This document shows, piece after piece, positions 1-10,133 of a stretch of 64,000 bases of DNA. The notes beneath the pieces are model-generated. The model had not been told where the DNA came from, ran no database searches, and worked only from the letters and a program-made list of their open reading frames with translations. The stretch lies in the NCBI GenBank assembly GCA_030760725.1, contig JASWHV010000005.1:92324622-92388621 (forward strand). Reading direction: 5' to 3'. Source of the DNA: Neostapfia colusana (lineage: Eukaryota > Streptophyta > Magnoliopsida > Poales > Poaceae). The translations under genes were made by a program, and so were the position numbers. How positions within the stretch are numbered: the first letter of the stretch is position 1; each line of letters opens with the position of its first letter.

Positions 1-427
1 CTCAGCTAAGCCGCACCCATACTTGGCCTTGTGGTGGCACTGTTATCCTGGCATGTGCTCGCATGAACTGGTCCTTAAATCTACGGTAAGTAAACCATCA
101 TCTCATGCTACCTCATTCACAAACCCAGTCTTGCCTAGATCTCCCTCCGATTCATGTTCATTATCAACATCAATTTTCTCATTATTATTATGAGTGCAGT
201 TATCTAGACACATCTATCTCGCTTCCCAATAACATGGACTCAGCGAAGCATAAAAGTAAAAACCATACCCGACTCATAAACTTCTCAGGCTACAAGGGTG
301 GTTTAATCAAAACTAGTAAACTCCTATAAAAGGATTTCCCATGATGTTTGACTCAGCACACACACCTTTTCGCAAAATAAAACAATTTTTCCAAAACATA
401 GGATCAATATGGTCAAAGAGCACTTGC

Positions 428-511
428 CTTGTTCTTGCGGTTCTGGTGGGTCTTGGATCTCGAAACCTTGTTGTTGCAGCTCGTCATTCACAGCTCCCTG
501 AGCTTGTCCCT
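428..511 (-). other. Candidate LTR-embedded exon (84 nt), acidic and Gln-rich, LTR B
   Basis: On the minus strand an acceptor-like CCTGTATAG ends at 512. The following 84 nt are open in one frame as 2 nt + 27 codons + 1 nt and contain the words NDELQQQ and PPEPQEQ. It ends CAAG directly before GCAAGT (427-422), the consensus of GC-type plant 5' splice sites. LTR A has an exon of 81 nt with the same phase at both ends and the same donor type (10053-10133). No ATG is seen in the exon, and the upstream GC-rich segment 811-950 also lacks one, so translation would need a start elsewhere. This is a candidate only. Confidence 0.45.
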
Positions 512-980
512 CTATACAGGACCACGCACATACAAGATTCATAATAATCAATACCATGCACAAACTTTAAGCTAGATGCGATGATGCGTATTCATGCTAT
601 CCTATGATCAGTTTTATTAGATCGTGTCCTTGCTTGGCTTTATGATGAACAGGGGTGTTCGGATCAGATGTGGACGTGGCGATGACCTTGTCTTTAGATC
701 AACCAGATCAACAAGTGATCTGTCCACGAGAAAGCTTCTGTTCGAAAGGAATCGAAGAACAGATGCAAAGAAAACACGATGATGTCGTAAGGTGGTATTG
801 GAGACCTACCTTATGTTCTTCTCGGTCTTCGGGTACTTCTCAGATCGTGGGCTATCTTCCGGCGATCTTCCTTGCTGAACTCCGGCGATGGCTTTCTCGG
901 CGAGTTGAGGCTAGGGTTCTAAGTCGTCGGCTTAGGAGTAGGAAAATAAATTCGTGGTTTCGACCAAATGTTCTGGGTTC

Positions 981-988
981 TATTTATA
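981..988 (-). promoter_or_regulatory. Putative TATA box of LTR B
   Basis: Reads TATAAATA on the minus strand, flanked by CCCGAT and GAACCC. It is downstream of the G-box repeat array and about 170 nt upstream of a donor-like AAG|GTAGGT (exon end at 810). The position fits an LTR U3/R boundary. Confidence 0.55.
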
Positions 989-1180
989 ATCGGGAAGAGA
1001 AGAGTCCTAATCTAATTGTATCCCAAATAAGAGTCCTATTCAGATCGTCGTTGGATCCTAACATCTTATCTTTAGTTGATTTGGTGCGGTAACATTATGG
1101 AATTCAGGTCGGTTTCTTTTCCGTACCGGTATTCTTACGCGTACAGATTCCAAAACCGCTTTAGAAACCGTTACCTTCAC

Positions 1181-1802
1181 GTTGATGAGCTCCGGAAGCT
1201 CCACGTGTCCACCGGGCCTGGTCTCTCCCTTTCCGCAGAGACGAGCTCCGGTTGTGCCGCGTGTCAAACGAGCGAGACCTCCCTTCTCCTTCGGAGGTGA
1301 ACTCCGCGTGCGCCACGTATCCTGGCGGTCGGGACCTCCTCTCTACTCGGAGGTGGCTCCGCGCACACCACGTGTTAGTGCCGAACCTTCCCTCTCTCTG
1401 GAGGTGGCTCCAGCACCAGACTTCCTTTCTTCTTAGAGACGATCTCCGAGGTTAACAAGTGTCCAACAGTGACGGACCTTTCGGAGATAAGCTCCGGTGG
1501 TGACATGTGTTCAATAGAACCGGACCTCTTGGAGGTGAGCTCCGAGATCGACACATATTCCTCGCGACTGGTCCTCTGATTCCCGCGGTGACCAGCTCCA
1601 AAGGTGACATGTGTCCTGCTGAAATGCCTTTGCTTCTTCCGTAGAGGCTAGCTCCGGGGGAAACACATGTCCCACAGGGTCAGACCTCTCCCCCTTTACG
1701 GAGATGAGCCCCGAGCCTGCCACGTAGCCAGTTTAGCGGCGGACCTCTCCCCACTTTGCAGGGATGAGCTCTGAATACGCCACGTGGTCAGCGAGCCGTG
1801 GA
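1181..1802 (-). repeat. Degenerate tandem repeat array, about 11-12 units of 35-60 bp, G-box-like cores
   Basis: Successive units begin with GAG(A/G)TGAGCTCCG-like words (near 1184, 1239, 1295, 1351, 1401, 1435, 1483, 1531, 1585, 1643, 1697 and 1758), followed by CACGTG, CACGTA or CATGTG-like cores and a pyrimidine-rich CGGACCTCTCCC-like tail. Unit length and sequence drift, so it is an old array. It lies in U3 of LTR B, upstream (minus strand) of the TATA box at 981-988, where an enhancer array would be expected. Binding function is inference. Confidence 0.8.
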
Positions 1803-1945
1803 AGTTGTCTTCGACGCTCTCTGTGATCTGGATCCGGCTCTTATTTGCTATCCTTTTGATATTTTTCTCCGTTCCTACTTTTCTTAAAATGTTTTCTCTT
1901 CATAAAACATGAATATATGCTGACACCAGAAATGAGGGTGTCACA

Positions 1946-2105
1946 GACTCCTACTTTTTGAAATTAGGGCTTTCCCCTCTAATCACCCTTTTGATGGTGT
2001 TTACTTGCTCTTCACAAGTGTTCATGAGATATCCACCACATGAGCTGTGGTGTTGTGAGGTGATGAAATGAACACTTTTTCCAGTCACTTTCTTGGGCTT
2101 TTACT
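1946..2105 (-). mobile_element. Start of 3' LTR of gypsy element A, truncated by LTR B
   Basis: These 160 bp match the U3 starts at 12335-12492 and 13340-13495 closely. The expected TGTAAAAGCCC start on the minus strand reads AGTAAAAGCCC here, so its first base is changed. A polypurine tract lies just upstream on the minus strand. The rest of this LTR is displaced to the left by LTR B and is outside the window. Confidence 0.8.
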
Positions 2106-2122
2106 TCCCTCCCCCCTTAAAA
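2106..2122 (-). promoter_or_regulatory. Polypurine tract of gypsy element A
   Basis: Minus-strand purine run (TTTTAAGGGGGGAGGGA) directly before the 3' LTR, preceded by the ATCTCGGGATGAGATTC word also found before the tracts of C (15072-15104) and E (34540-34575). It is the plus-strand DNA primer site for reverse transcription. Confidence 0.85.
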
Positions 2123-2171
2123 GAATCTCATCCCGAGATTATAAAAGAAGAGACGACAATGTAAGAGTTGA

Positions 2172-2570
2172 TTACCCGTGATGAGACGCCATGAAATCTG
2201 GGTGGTTGGAGCGACGGAATTCCTCGCTCTCCCACGTCGCTTCTTCGGTGGTGTGGTTGCTCCACATTATCTTGTAGAACCACAACTTTCGGATATGTAT
2301 GGTCCGAGCCTTCTCATCAATAATTGCCACCGGATATTCAGCATACATCAAATCCGGTTGCAGCTCGTCAATGTCTTTGGTGGGGACAGCAGCCTTATAT
2401 TTCAGACATTTCCGTAGTTGTGAAACATGGAAAACATCATGAACACCAGCGAGAGATGCCGGTAGCACCAGTCTATACGCCGCTGGTCCACACTTTTCGG
2501 TGATAGCATAGGGTCCAATGAATCGGGGATTGAGTTTCCCCTTCATGCCGAACCGGTGCACGCCTTTCAT
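2172..2570 (-). pseudogene. Gypsy A integrase C-terminus with chromodomain-like tail
   Basis: 132 residues, open to the natural stop. The first part, with GKLNPRFIGPYAI and DVFHVSQLRK, is the conserved integrase C-terminal region of plant Ty3/gypsy elements. The end, with WFYKIMWSNHTTEEATWESE, matches the chromodomain-like module of chromoviruses, which is thought to steer integration to heterochromatin. It is downstream in the frame of the integrase core but separated from it by a break near 2568. Together with LTRs of nearly 4 kb this favours the Tekay/Del lineage; the lineage call is inference. Confidence 0.8.
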
Positions 2571-3646
2571 CGGAGATACACGTGTTCCCCGACGTCAAAG
2601 TGCAGCGGCCTATGCCTCTTATCAGCGTAGCTTTTCTGCCGGGATTGAGCGGCCTTCAAGTTAGCTTGAATCATCCGAACACGCTCTTCGGCATCGTTCA
2701 CCAAATCAACGCCGAATGTGACCCTTTCACCGGACTCGCACCAGTTTAATGGGGTGCGGCATTTGCGACCATAGAGAGCCTCATAGGGTGCCATCTTGAT
2801 AATCGCTTGATAGCCATTGTTGTATGATAATTCCGCCAATGGTAGATGATCATCCCAGTTTCTACCGTGGTTGATGGCACACGCGCTCAACATGTCTTCT
2901 AGTACTTGGTTCAACCTCTCAGTCTGCCCATCTGTCTGAGGGTGGTAGGCGGAGCTTCTAAACAGCTTAGTACCCAATGCAGCGTGCAACTGCTCCCAGA
3001 AACAAGATACAAATAGTGCACCTCGATCTGAGACAATGGTCTTGGGTACCCCATGTAATCATAGAATCCTGGCAATGTATAGCTCCGCATATTGCTGGCA
3101 ATGTAACTTGTATGCACAGGAATGAAGTGAGCCGACTTGATTAATCGGTCAACGATTACCAAAATGGAATCATGTTTGTTGGAAGTCAGGGGTAATCCCA
3201 TAATGAAATCCATGCTCACATCTTCCCATTTCCATGCCAGAATTTTCAGGGGTTGCAGCAGCCCTGATTTCCTCATGTGATCCGCTTTCACTCGTCTACA
3301 CGTATCACACTCGGATACGTATTTAGCCATTTCCCGCTTCATCTGTGTCCACCAAAATCTTTTTTTTCAAATCTTGGTTCATTTTGTTGCTGCCCGGATG
3401 AATGGAGTATTTAGACAAGTGAGCTTCATCAAGAATCTTCTTTCTCAACTCCATATTCCGGAGTACGACTATGCGGTCATTGAACCACACCGTCCCCTCA
3501 TCGTCTTTCCGGAAACATTTGATTTCCCCATTGTCTATCCGTCTACGGAGATGTGCCATGCCCTTGTCCACTTTCTGAGCCGCAATGATCTCCTCCCTAA
3601 TAGTAGGGATGAGGGCAAGGTTATAGAGTGATCCATAAGGAACCAA
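2567..3646 (-). pseudogene. Gypsy A integrase, zinc-binding and core domains, frameshifted
   Basis: Three overlapping frames carry one integrase. At 3323-3646 lies the start of the zinc-binding domain (HLSKYSIHPGSNKM). At 2911-3342 lie the CDTCRRV pair of the HHCC motif and the first core region (MDFIMGLPL, VIVDRL). At 2567-2989 lies SAYHPQTDGQTERLNQ with the catalytic Glu. The breaks are an extra base in an A-run (T-run on the plus strand, about 3358-3368) and a shift near 3060 in the VPRTIVSDRG region. The protein is dead as read. Confidence 0.85.
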
Positions 3647-3699
3647 GTATAAACTCGGCTCTTCCTCCTCCGCCGGTGTAATGGTGAGGTTATGGACAT

Positions 3700-4268
3700 G
3701 TGATTTCTAACTCAGCGCGTCGGCAACCACATTTGCCTTGCCGGGGTGGTAATGAATCTCAATCTCATAATCTTTGAATAGTTCTAACCACCTCCTTTTC
3801 CTCATATTCAGCTCCTTCTGGGTGAAAATATACTTCAAGCTCTTGATGTCGGTGTAGAGATGCACCTAATTCCCCAAGAGATAGTGCCTCCACATTTTCA
3901 TTGCCAAAACTACTGCCGCGAGCTCAAGATCATGAGTCGGATAATGCTGCCCATGGTCTTGAAGTTGGCGTGAACCATATGCGACCACACGTCCTTCCTG
4001 CATCAACACGAAGCCGAGCCCAATGTCGGACGCATCACAATACACGTCGAAGGGCTTGGTCGTATCCGGTTGAGCTAAGACCGGGGCTGTTGTGAGATGC
4101 TTCACCAATGCCTGGAACACTCCTTCACATGCTGAGTTCCAAACATACTTTGTTCCATTTTTCAATAATTCTGTCATCGGCTTAGCAAGCTTGGAATGAA
4201 TCTCCGGTAATATCCCGCTAAGCCGAGGAAACTTCTGACTTCATGGACAGAAGTGGGATCTTTCCATT
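3700..4268 (-). pseudogene. Gypsy A RNase H domain, with stops
   Basis: The open part 3866-4177 has the RNase H start (FDVYCDASDIGLG) and YGSRQLQDHGQHYPTHDLEL with its Glu. Downstream, GNLVHL reads with an in-frame stop at about 3866, the usual TDHKSL is TDIKSL, and the tether toward integrase follows (3700-3850). It lies between RT and integrase in the normal gypsy order (protease-RT-RNase H-integrase). Confidence 0.8.
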
Positions 4269-5240
4269 TCAGCACGTGCTCAATTTTGCTTGGGTCAACC
4301 GCAATGCCTTCGCTGAGATGATATGTCCCAAAAATGGCACTTGGCTGATCCAAAACTCACATTTGCTGAACTTAGCGTAGAGCTTGTGGTCCCACAATCG
4401 TTGAAGAACGATTCTCAAGTGTTCGTCGTGTTCTGCTTCTGTCTTGGAGTAAACCAAGATATCATCGATGAACACCACAACAAACTTGTCCAGCTCCGGC
4501 ATGAACACCGAGTTCTTGAGATACATGAAATGTGCCGGAGCATTGGTGAGACCAAAAGACATGACGAGATATTCGTATATTCGTATAAGCCATATCTCGT
4601 CGAGAAGGCCGTCTTCGGGATATCCTCTGGCCGGATTTTTATTTGATGATATCCAGAGCGAAGGTCCATCTTGGAGAACACTCTGGCACCCACAAGCTGA
4701 TCAAACAGGATGTCAATGCGGGGCAGTGGGTATTTGTTCTTGATGGTGATGGCGTTGAGCGGCCGGTAATCCACACACAGCCTCAAGGTTTCATCCTTAT
4801 TCTTTACAAACAGTGTCGAGCATCCCACAAGGCGAGGAACTCGGTCTAATGAAACCTTTGCTCAAAAGATCATTGAGCTGTTCTTTCAATTCAGCCAGCT
4901 CGTTCGGAGCCATTTTGTATGGTCTCCGTGAGATAGGAGTCGTCCCGGGTGCAAGCTCAATCTTGAACTCCACATCCCGTTCAGGTGGCATGCCCGGGAG
5001 ATCATCCGGGAACACGTCTGGATACTCGCGGACTACCGGGATGTCCTCTAGCTTGGAAGCTTCAGTAGTATAAGTGGCTGAAACTTCCCAGACTGGATGG
5101 TCTAGTGTGAGGTACTGCGGACGGTGTAGTGGGGAGTCGAGGTGAACCATCCGTGATAATGTTTCTACGCCAGCGCCATGGTAACTTAGCCATGACATCC
5201 CTAAGATTGCATCAATCTTATGCCCCTCAAGAATAATCAT
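4269..5240 (-). pseudogene. Gypsy A reverse transcriptase, broken by an 8 bp duplication
   Basis: 4797-5240 has the protease/RT linker (ILGMSWL, PDVFPDDLPGMPPERD). 4415-4828 has fingers and palm (LCVDYRPLNAITIKNKYPLP, FSKMDLRSGYHQIKI with the first catalytic Asp). 4269-4562 has VVFIDDILVYSK with the catalytic Asp pair intact. The frame is lost at 4571-4588, where a tandem copy of an 8 bp word replaces the single copy expected between GLYEY and MSFGL. A second break near 4820-4850 affects the RPSSSPWG region. Confidence 0.85.
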
Positions 5241-5249
5241 AGTGGTGGG

Positions 5250-5756
5250 TTATATTTTGCCACCTAAGCACAGTGGTGCTTTCGGAATCATCATAGTTGC
5301 TGAAATCTTTCCTCCCGGTGAGCAAATCATATAAGAGCACTCGGTTGGAAAGGCTTCCAGTTGATGCTTAACCACATATGATGCACTTATGAACTTGTGG
5401 GTTGCACCAGAATCAAATAATATGATGATTGCTTGATCGTTGAGAGTGAACGTACCCGCCAGCACGTTTTCTCCCTCTGGGGCGTCCTCATTGTCGAGGT
5501 TGCGAACGCCCCGAGTTCGCTGACCAACCTTCTTGACCGGAGGTCGGCCTCGAGCACCGCCCTGGAACTGGGCTTGCCCGCTGCTCTGCTGCCCCTGGGG
5601 ACAGTCCTTCGAGAAATGGCCCGCCTGTCCACATGTAAAGCAAGTGTAGTGAGGCGGTCGTCCGCTGATCAGCAGACGGAAACCCGGGGCGCGTTGTGGC
5701 GGTGGAAACGCCCGGTGCACCATCTGCTGCTGCTGTTGTGGTCGCGGTGGTGGCAT
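5250..5756 (-). pseudogene. Gypsy A gag C-terminus (zinc knuckle) and aspartic protease
   Basis: 168 residues. YTCFTCGQAGHFSKDCPQG is an intact CX2CX4HX4C nucleocapsid knuckle. About 70 residues later FDSGATHKFIS is the pepsin-like protease active site in its usual FTLND...LFDSGAT context. The segment is open to a break near 5250, where the RT linker continues in another frame. Confidence 0.85.
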
Positions 5757-6694
5757 CGGCGGGCGGAACGTGGGTGGCTGGAAAGAATGACCCCCGAACT
5801 GCTGAGGTCGCGCCGGTTGATGCCACTGCTAACCGGATGGTGTTCGATACACCATGCAGCATTTCTGAGGAGCTCCACCCCCACTGCTGGGTGGAGTGCT
5901 GCGCTTTCACTGCTCAGCTGCCAATTCACGCTGAGCGTCTTCTTGCATGATCGCGGCATTAACGAGATCGTTGAATGTGCCGCGATTGCATTGGACGAGA
6001 TGCGTCTTCATCTCGGGGTTTAATCCCCGATAGAAGTGCTCTCTCTCTTTTTCTCCTCGGTGGAGACATAATCTGACGCATACTGCACCAGATGGTTGAA
6101 GGCACGGGAGTAGTCGTGGGCACTCCTCCTGCCCTGCTTCAGCTCCAAGAACCCTTGGAACTTCCGCTTCAATATCCCGGGAGCGATATGGTAGGCGCGG
6201 AACGCCTCCCGGAATTCTTCCCACTCCACGGCATGGCCAGCCGGCAGTGAGGCGACATAATTCGCCCACCACGCACCAGCGGCACCGTGAAGCTGCTGGG
6301 CCGCGAACAGAGTCCTCTGCCGCTCCGTACATTGGAGCAGCCCGATCTTGGACTCAATTGTCCGCAGCTAGTTGTCGGCCTCCAGGGGTTCTGCTGCGTC
6401 TGTGAACACCGGAGGGTGCGTACTCATGAATTCCGAGTATGTCACAACATGGGGCTCACGAGGCCCCTCTCTTGACGCTCCCTCCACCTGGTACATATTC
6501 TGCACGATCGTGCGGAGCAGATCGGTCTGCTCCTCACGATTCCCCACCAGTGCCGCTATCACATCCGCTAGGGTAAGCGGAGGCGGCGGCGGCGGTTGTT
6601 GCTGCGGGGTACTGTCATAGGTAGGTGGCTGGGAGTCATCACCCCCCTGCTGGCTAGAGCCACCGACCTCATGCGTAGCCCGAGTGCGAACCAT
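5757..6694 (-). pseudogene. Gypsy A gag, one nonsense and one frameshift
   Basis: The start at 6694 (MVRTRATHEVGG) directly follows a splice-acceptor-like TTGCAG. A Gln/Pro-rich N-terminal stretch follows. An in-frame TAG at 6368-6370 replaces a codon that is usually Trp in the family (before LRTIESK). The retrotransposon gag core reads EWEEFREAFRAYHIAPG and LELKQGRRSAHDYSRAFNHL. The frame then changes in an A/G-rich tract (about 6040-6054) and continues with HFYRGLNPEMKTHLVQ. The gene is non-functional. Confidence 0.8.
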
Positions 6695-8657
6695 CTGCAA
6701 CCATACGACAATAAAAATCAGTCCCAAAATATACTTCATGCAGTTCAATAAAATAGGCGTAAAACATAATGACAGTAAAACATGCGATACATCTCGTATA
6801 TAGAGAATGTAATAACTTTGCTCAAGCTTCACCATTAACACACCAAATACAAGCTAGTTAAATCCAACTTGATGGACTTCCTCTTTGGAAGTTCATCTCA
6901 ACTAGGTTTGGCCACTACGAGACGTTAATATTGCTTTGTCATCGCGTATACTACCCTTTTATCTTCAATACGACACAAACCTGGTCTCTAGCAAAGGAAA
7001 CTTGAGTAAGGCATGTACTCAATTCTTTCACTGGTCGAAGATAACCACTCATGAGTATCTGCTACCCCATTGGAAGTACTTAAACTCCCTAGGGTACAAC
7101 TATCTCTCAAATGAGTTCAACTGTCATCCCTTTGTCAGAATGACCAGTTTCTACATATCCCAGATTTTGATCTGGTTCTGGGCATTTTCATGACTCAAGC
7201 TGAATACAAAAGTTATAGTTAACTTCAGTATATTTTCAACGAGTATTTATTTGCCCTCATATCAGCTCTGGTTTGAATGTTATGCTAATTCAAAGTCAAC
7301 AGAATTTCTGGAATAATTTCAACAGCACCTCCTTTAGAAGTTGCTGTTTTCAACTCCAATTTCAACTGAATTCCGTGCTGAAATTGCAGAAACTTTGAAT
7401 TACAAAGATGTAACACATCTCCTACCCTTTTCAAAAATGTATCATATGATAATTTTAGATTTTTCTACAGGAAGTTATGTTTGAAAAACCGAACAGTCCA
7501 GAGAGTTTTTGAACCTGTCCTGGTTCTGCACAGTTTTCATTTATCTGGAATTTCATCCAAGTTAAGTTGGACTTCTGCTCTGGAATTATACAAAAAAGTT
7601 GTAGAGTACTTAAACACCTTTCCAGAACTATATCTCATACCTCCATTGTCTAAATAATCTGTGAGTTATGCTCTGTCAAAGTTCAGCAAACTCGCTGCCC
7701 AAAACAGAGCACTCTGTTTTTCAATCCCTTTGAACTACACTGATCAACCATTGAATTATTCTACCCAACCAGGGTCCTAAATGTTGAAACTTGGTGATTT
7801 TAGTACCTTGTTACTATTATATTTCATGCAAATGCCTATTATATATCGGTACTACGTTTCTCACAAAAAGAAAATCCTAACCGGATTATACCGGCATATA
7901 TGTCTCAATTGTAGCACTAAATGGTCTCTCGCACACGTATACTACACGGGATACATACGTGGTTAGTACCTGCAGAAGAACACCCAATAATGATGCACTC
8001 AGAGGTTATTTTCATTTCAGGCAGGTCCATATTTGAAAGTAAATACAAATATCTGTATCATTGCCATACGGCCGTCCTTGAGTTAAGCCACGTCTCAAGG
8101 TACGTGATCGTGTTTTGACACCACACGACGGGGAACCCGAGTAGAGTGCGAACGGGTCGTCACGGTTAGGAATTTCATCAACCCAACAGATACCACCTAC
8201 TGCCCTGCAGGGAACGCCGATGGCAAGCACTGCGTATGTCCTCATGGGCTATTTCCAGACGAACACACTATCGAGTTACTGACCACATGATGCAGTCTCC
8301 TCTTACTTGCCTAATGCACGCTAGGGATCATCGTTTCATATGAACTCAGGAACATAAAGAGTCCAAGAGTTTCATATTGACGTCTCACACCAATCTGTGA
8401 GACCTATCCCTGAACCACCTTCCTCGTTAGGGGAGCTAACCGAAATTGAACCGCTTTTGGTGGCGTTCATTATCATATTTATCTGAGCGTAGGTGCATCG
8501 TTACATAATTAGAATTCAGAATTATAACACATATGTTAGTCTTGCCACTTTAAGTAACTATGCTAGTATAGTCCTTACTTGGGTAAACTACCGAATCCTC
8601 ACCGTACCTAAGTTTTCCCGTAATACAGTCCTTAATTAGTGTGCTATCCCCTTTGCA
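6695..8657 (-). other. 5' leader of gypsy A, intron-like, no gene
   Basis: About 1.96 kb between primer-binding site and gag. Parts align with the leader of E (28313-30041), for example the CCCTGCAGGGCAGTAGGTGG word. It ends in a pyrimidine-rich tract plus TTGCAG abutting the gag ATG. At the position of E's donor, A reads CAG|ATAAAT (donor dinucleotide at 8482-8481 is AT), so the splice donor looks lost in this copy. The distance from the primer-binding site to this point is 175 nt, against 176 nt in E. I see no supported coding sequence. Confidence 0.6.
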
Positions 8658-8669
8658 GTTCTGATACCA
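8658..8669 (-). promoter_or_regulatory. Primer-binding site of gypsy A (initiator tRNA-Met)
   Basis: Minus strand TGGTATCAGAAC, one base from the TGGTATCAGAGC of E and of the copia element. It lies 3 nt after the LTR end (CA). Confidence 0.85.
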
Positions 8670-8930
8670 GCCTGTGGCGGACCGGAATCCGCTCATCCAG
8701 GATCACAGAGGGTGGTGCCGCACGATGCGACACCAGACAGCACACATCATAAGAACGATATTGTATTACATAGAAAACCAACTGAAATGTACAAAGTAGT
8801 ACAAGACTTCAGTTACAAACTAGTGTTTAGATTACAACAGCGGAAACTAAGTTTATACAACTCACACCATCCCTAGCAAAAGTTGGTTGCCCAGCCTTAT
8901 GGGCAACCCACACTAGCTGCACATCTCAGC

Positions 8931-9028
8931 TCAGCACAGCGTGTACTGCTCCCACTCAGCCGTGGTCCCCGACGGAGGGTAGCCCTCGCCGGTGGACTCG
9001 TAACCCGAGTCCGTGGGATAGTCATCAC
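8931..9028 (-). other. Candidate LTR-embedded exon 2 (98 nt), LTR A
   Basis: On the minus strand the acceptor TTTTTCAG ends at 9029. The exon has 2 nt + 31 codons + TGA (8933-8931) and contains DDYPTDSGYESTGEGYPPSG. The 1,024 nt between the two exons would be a GC-AG intron (10052-9029). The phases fit, so the frame stays open across the junction. Homologous acceptors (TTTTGCAG) occur in C (18525), E (27947) and F (about 20932), but their downstream frames carry stops. Confidence 0.5.
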
Positions 9029-10052
9029 CTGAAAAACACTTATAGCAGCAACCGTGAGCACGATGGCTCAACAAGACTTAACCGACTCACCTTGGCATGA
9101 AACTCTACATGCAGTTTACACGAACATGGGATGGTAAATTTCAGCAAACAGACACGCCTACAAGTTCATCCTTAGTTCATCGTTTAGCCACAAGTTATCA
9201 GTTCATGAATATGAAATTTAGTGAGCAATATTTGGTGGCACACATGTAGCAATACAATTTTCTTATAACAGCAATATTGAATCATCACATTTCATATATT
9301 AATCTACGTTACGATGCAGTGAACAAGTGGTACTCATCACCACGAGGGATGGTGAATTGACTCGATATACACCTGCAGGGATACCCAAAGAGCACGTCAC
9401 GTACGCCCACCCGTGGAGCTGCACAGCACACTCACTCGATGTCGTACGGGACAACCTTTCACCAAACAGCCAGACGTCAAACCGGTCGCACCCAAACGGA
9501 CAGGAGGTTCCCTACACGGAGCATCTCTCTATGCCCGTTAGCGTATTTCCACCTTGCTGCCCTCAACCTACACCTATAAATCGGTGCGTTATGCCTCGAT
9601 GCCCGGAGGTATAGGTTACATCTGTTTATCGGGGCCTATATATCTGATATGCCTTTGGTAAGTTCAATACTTGTTCAGCAGGGCCGCACACGGATCGGTC
9701 CTCAATCAGCACGGACAGGGCTGCGCACACAAGACTTCCTCTTGCTGCGCCCTAGCCCATGCCTAGTCTTATTTTCTTTCGAAAGTGATCTCACATCACT
9801 CGAACCAATCCCGTATGTCCCAAAACCTAACTCGCGAGCAGATTCCAACTACTCGACTTGTACTGAAGTTCTATGAATCATTAAGCATAGCCTGTCTACT
9901 CGAGGACTTAGACACTACCCTCACTCTTATAGGAAAACTCTGGTTATGTACTTGGGTTTCATCCATCCTACACGTAATGCACATCCATACCACATACTAA
10001 GTATACATAAAGCAAAACATTGTAAAATTGGTTAATGTAAACTGGGGCTTGC

Positions 10053-10133
10053 CTTGTTGCTGCTGGTCAGTGGTTAGGGCTTCGTCCGGATGAAGGAAGT
10101 CGAGCACTTCCGTGGTCTCCTCGCCTTCAGCTA
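10053..10133 (-). other. Candidate LTR-embedded exon 1 (81 nt), LTR A
   Basis: On the minus strand an acceptor-like ACGTGTAG ends at 10134. The next 81 nt are open as 2 nt + 26 codons + 1 nt, with acidic text (EGEETTEVLDFLHPDEAL) and a Q4 run. It ends AACAAG before GCAAGC (GC at 10052-10051), a GC-type donor. Length class, phase at both ends and acidic/Gln character match the exon at 428-511. The A exon joins in frame to 8931-9028. No ATG lies in the exon. Confidence 0.5.

Larger units (their letters stand above)
1..1945 (-). mobile_element. LTR 'B' of a long-LTR gypsy-type retrotransposon, minus strand, left end outside window
   Basis: Read on the minus strand, it starts at 1945 with TGTGACACCCTCATTTCTGG, a TG-start and an imperfect inverted repeat. 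It continues leftwards through a tandem-repeat array, a TATA box, a GC-rich transcribed-looking segment and a short open exon ending in a GC-type splice donor. It interrupts LTR A: the sequence after 1945 continues with bases that in the other copy (about 12330-12345) are contiguous LTR sequence. The putative target duplication is GACTC (1946-1950), but the other side lies outside. No primer-binding site is seen in 1-650, so the LTR probably continues beyond position 1. Family assignment is inferred from similarity of layout to LTRs A, C and E. Confidence 0.7.

Noticed and set aside
655..1092. A 145-residue plus-strand ORF
   Set aside because: It runs antisense through the TATA box and transcribed-looking part of LTR B and has no recognisable motif.
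1181..1802. CRISPR-like array
   Set aside because: Units are degenerate, contiguous and without unique spacers, in a plant LTR.
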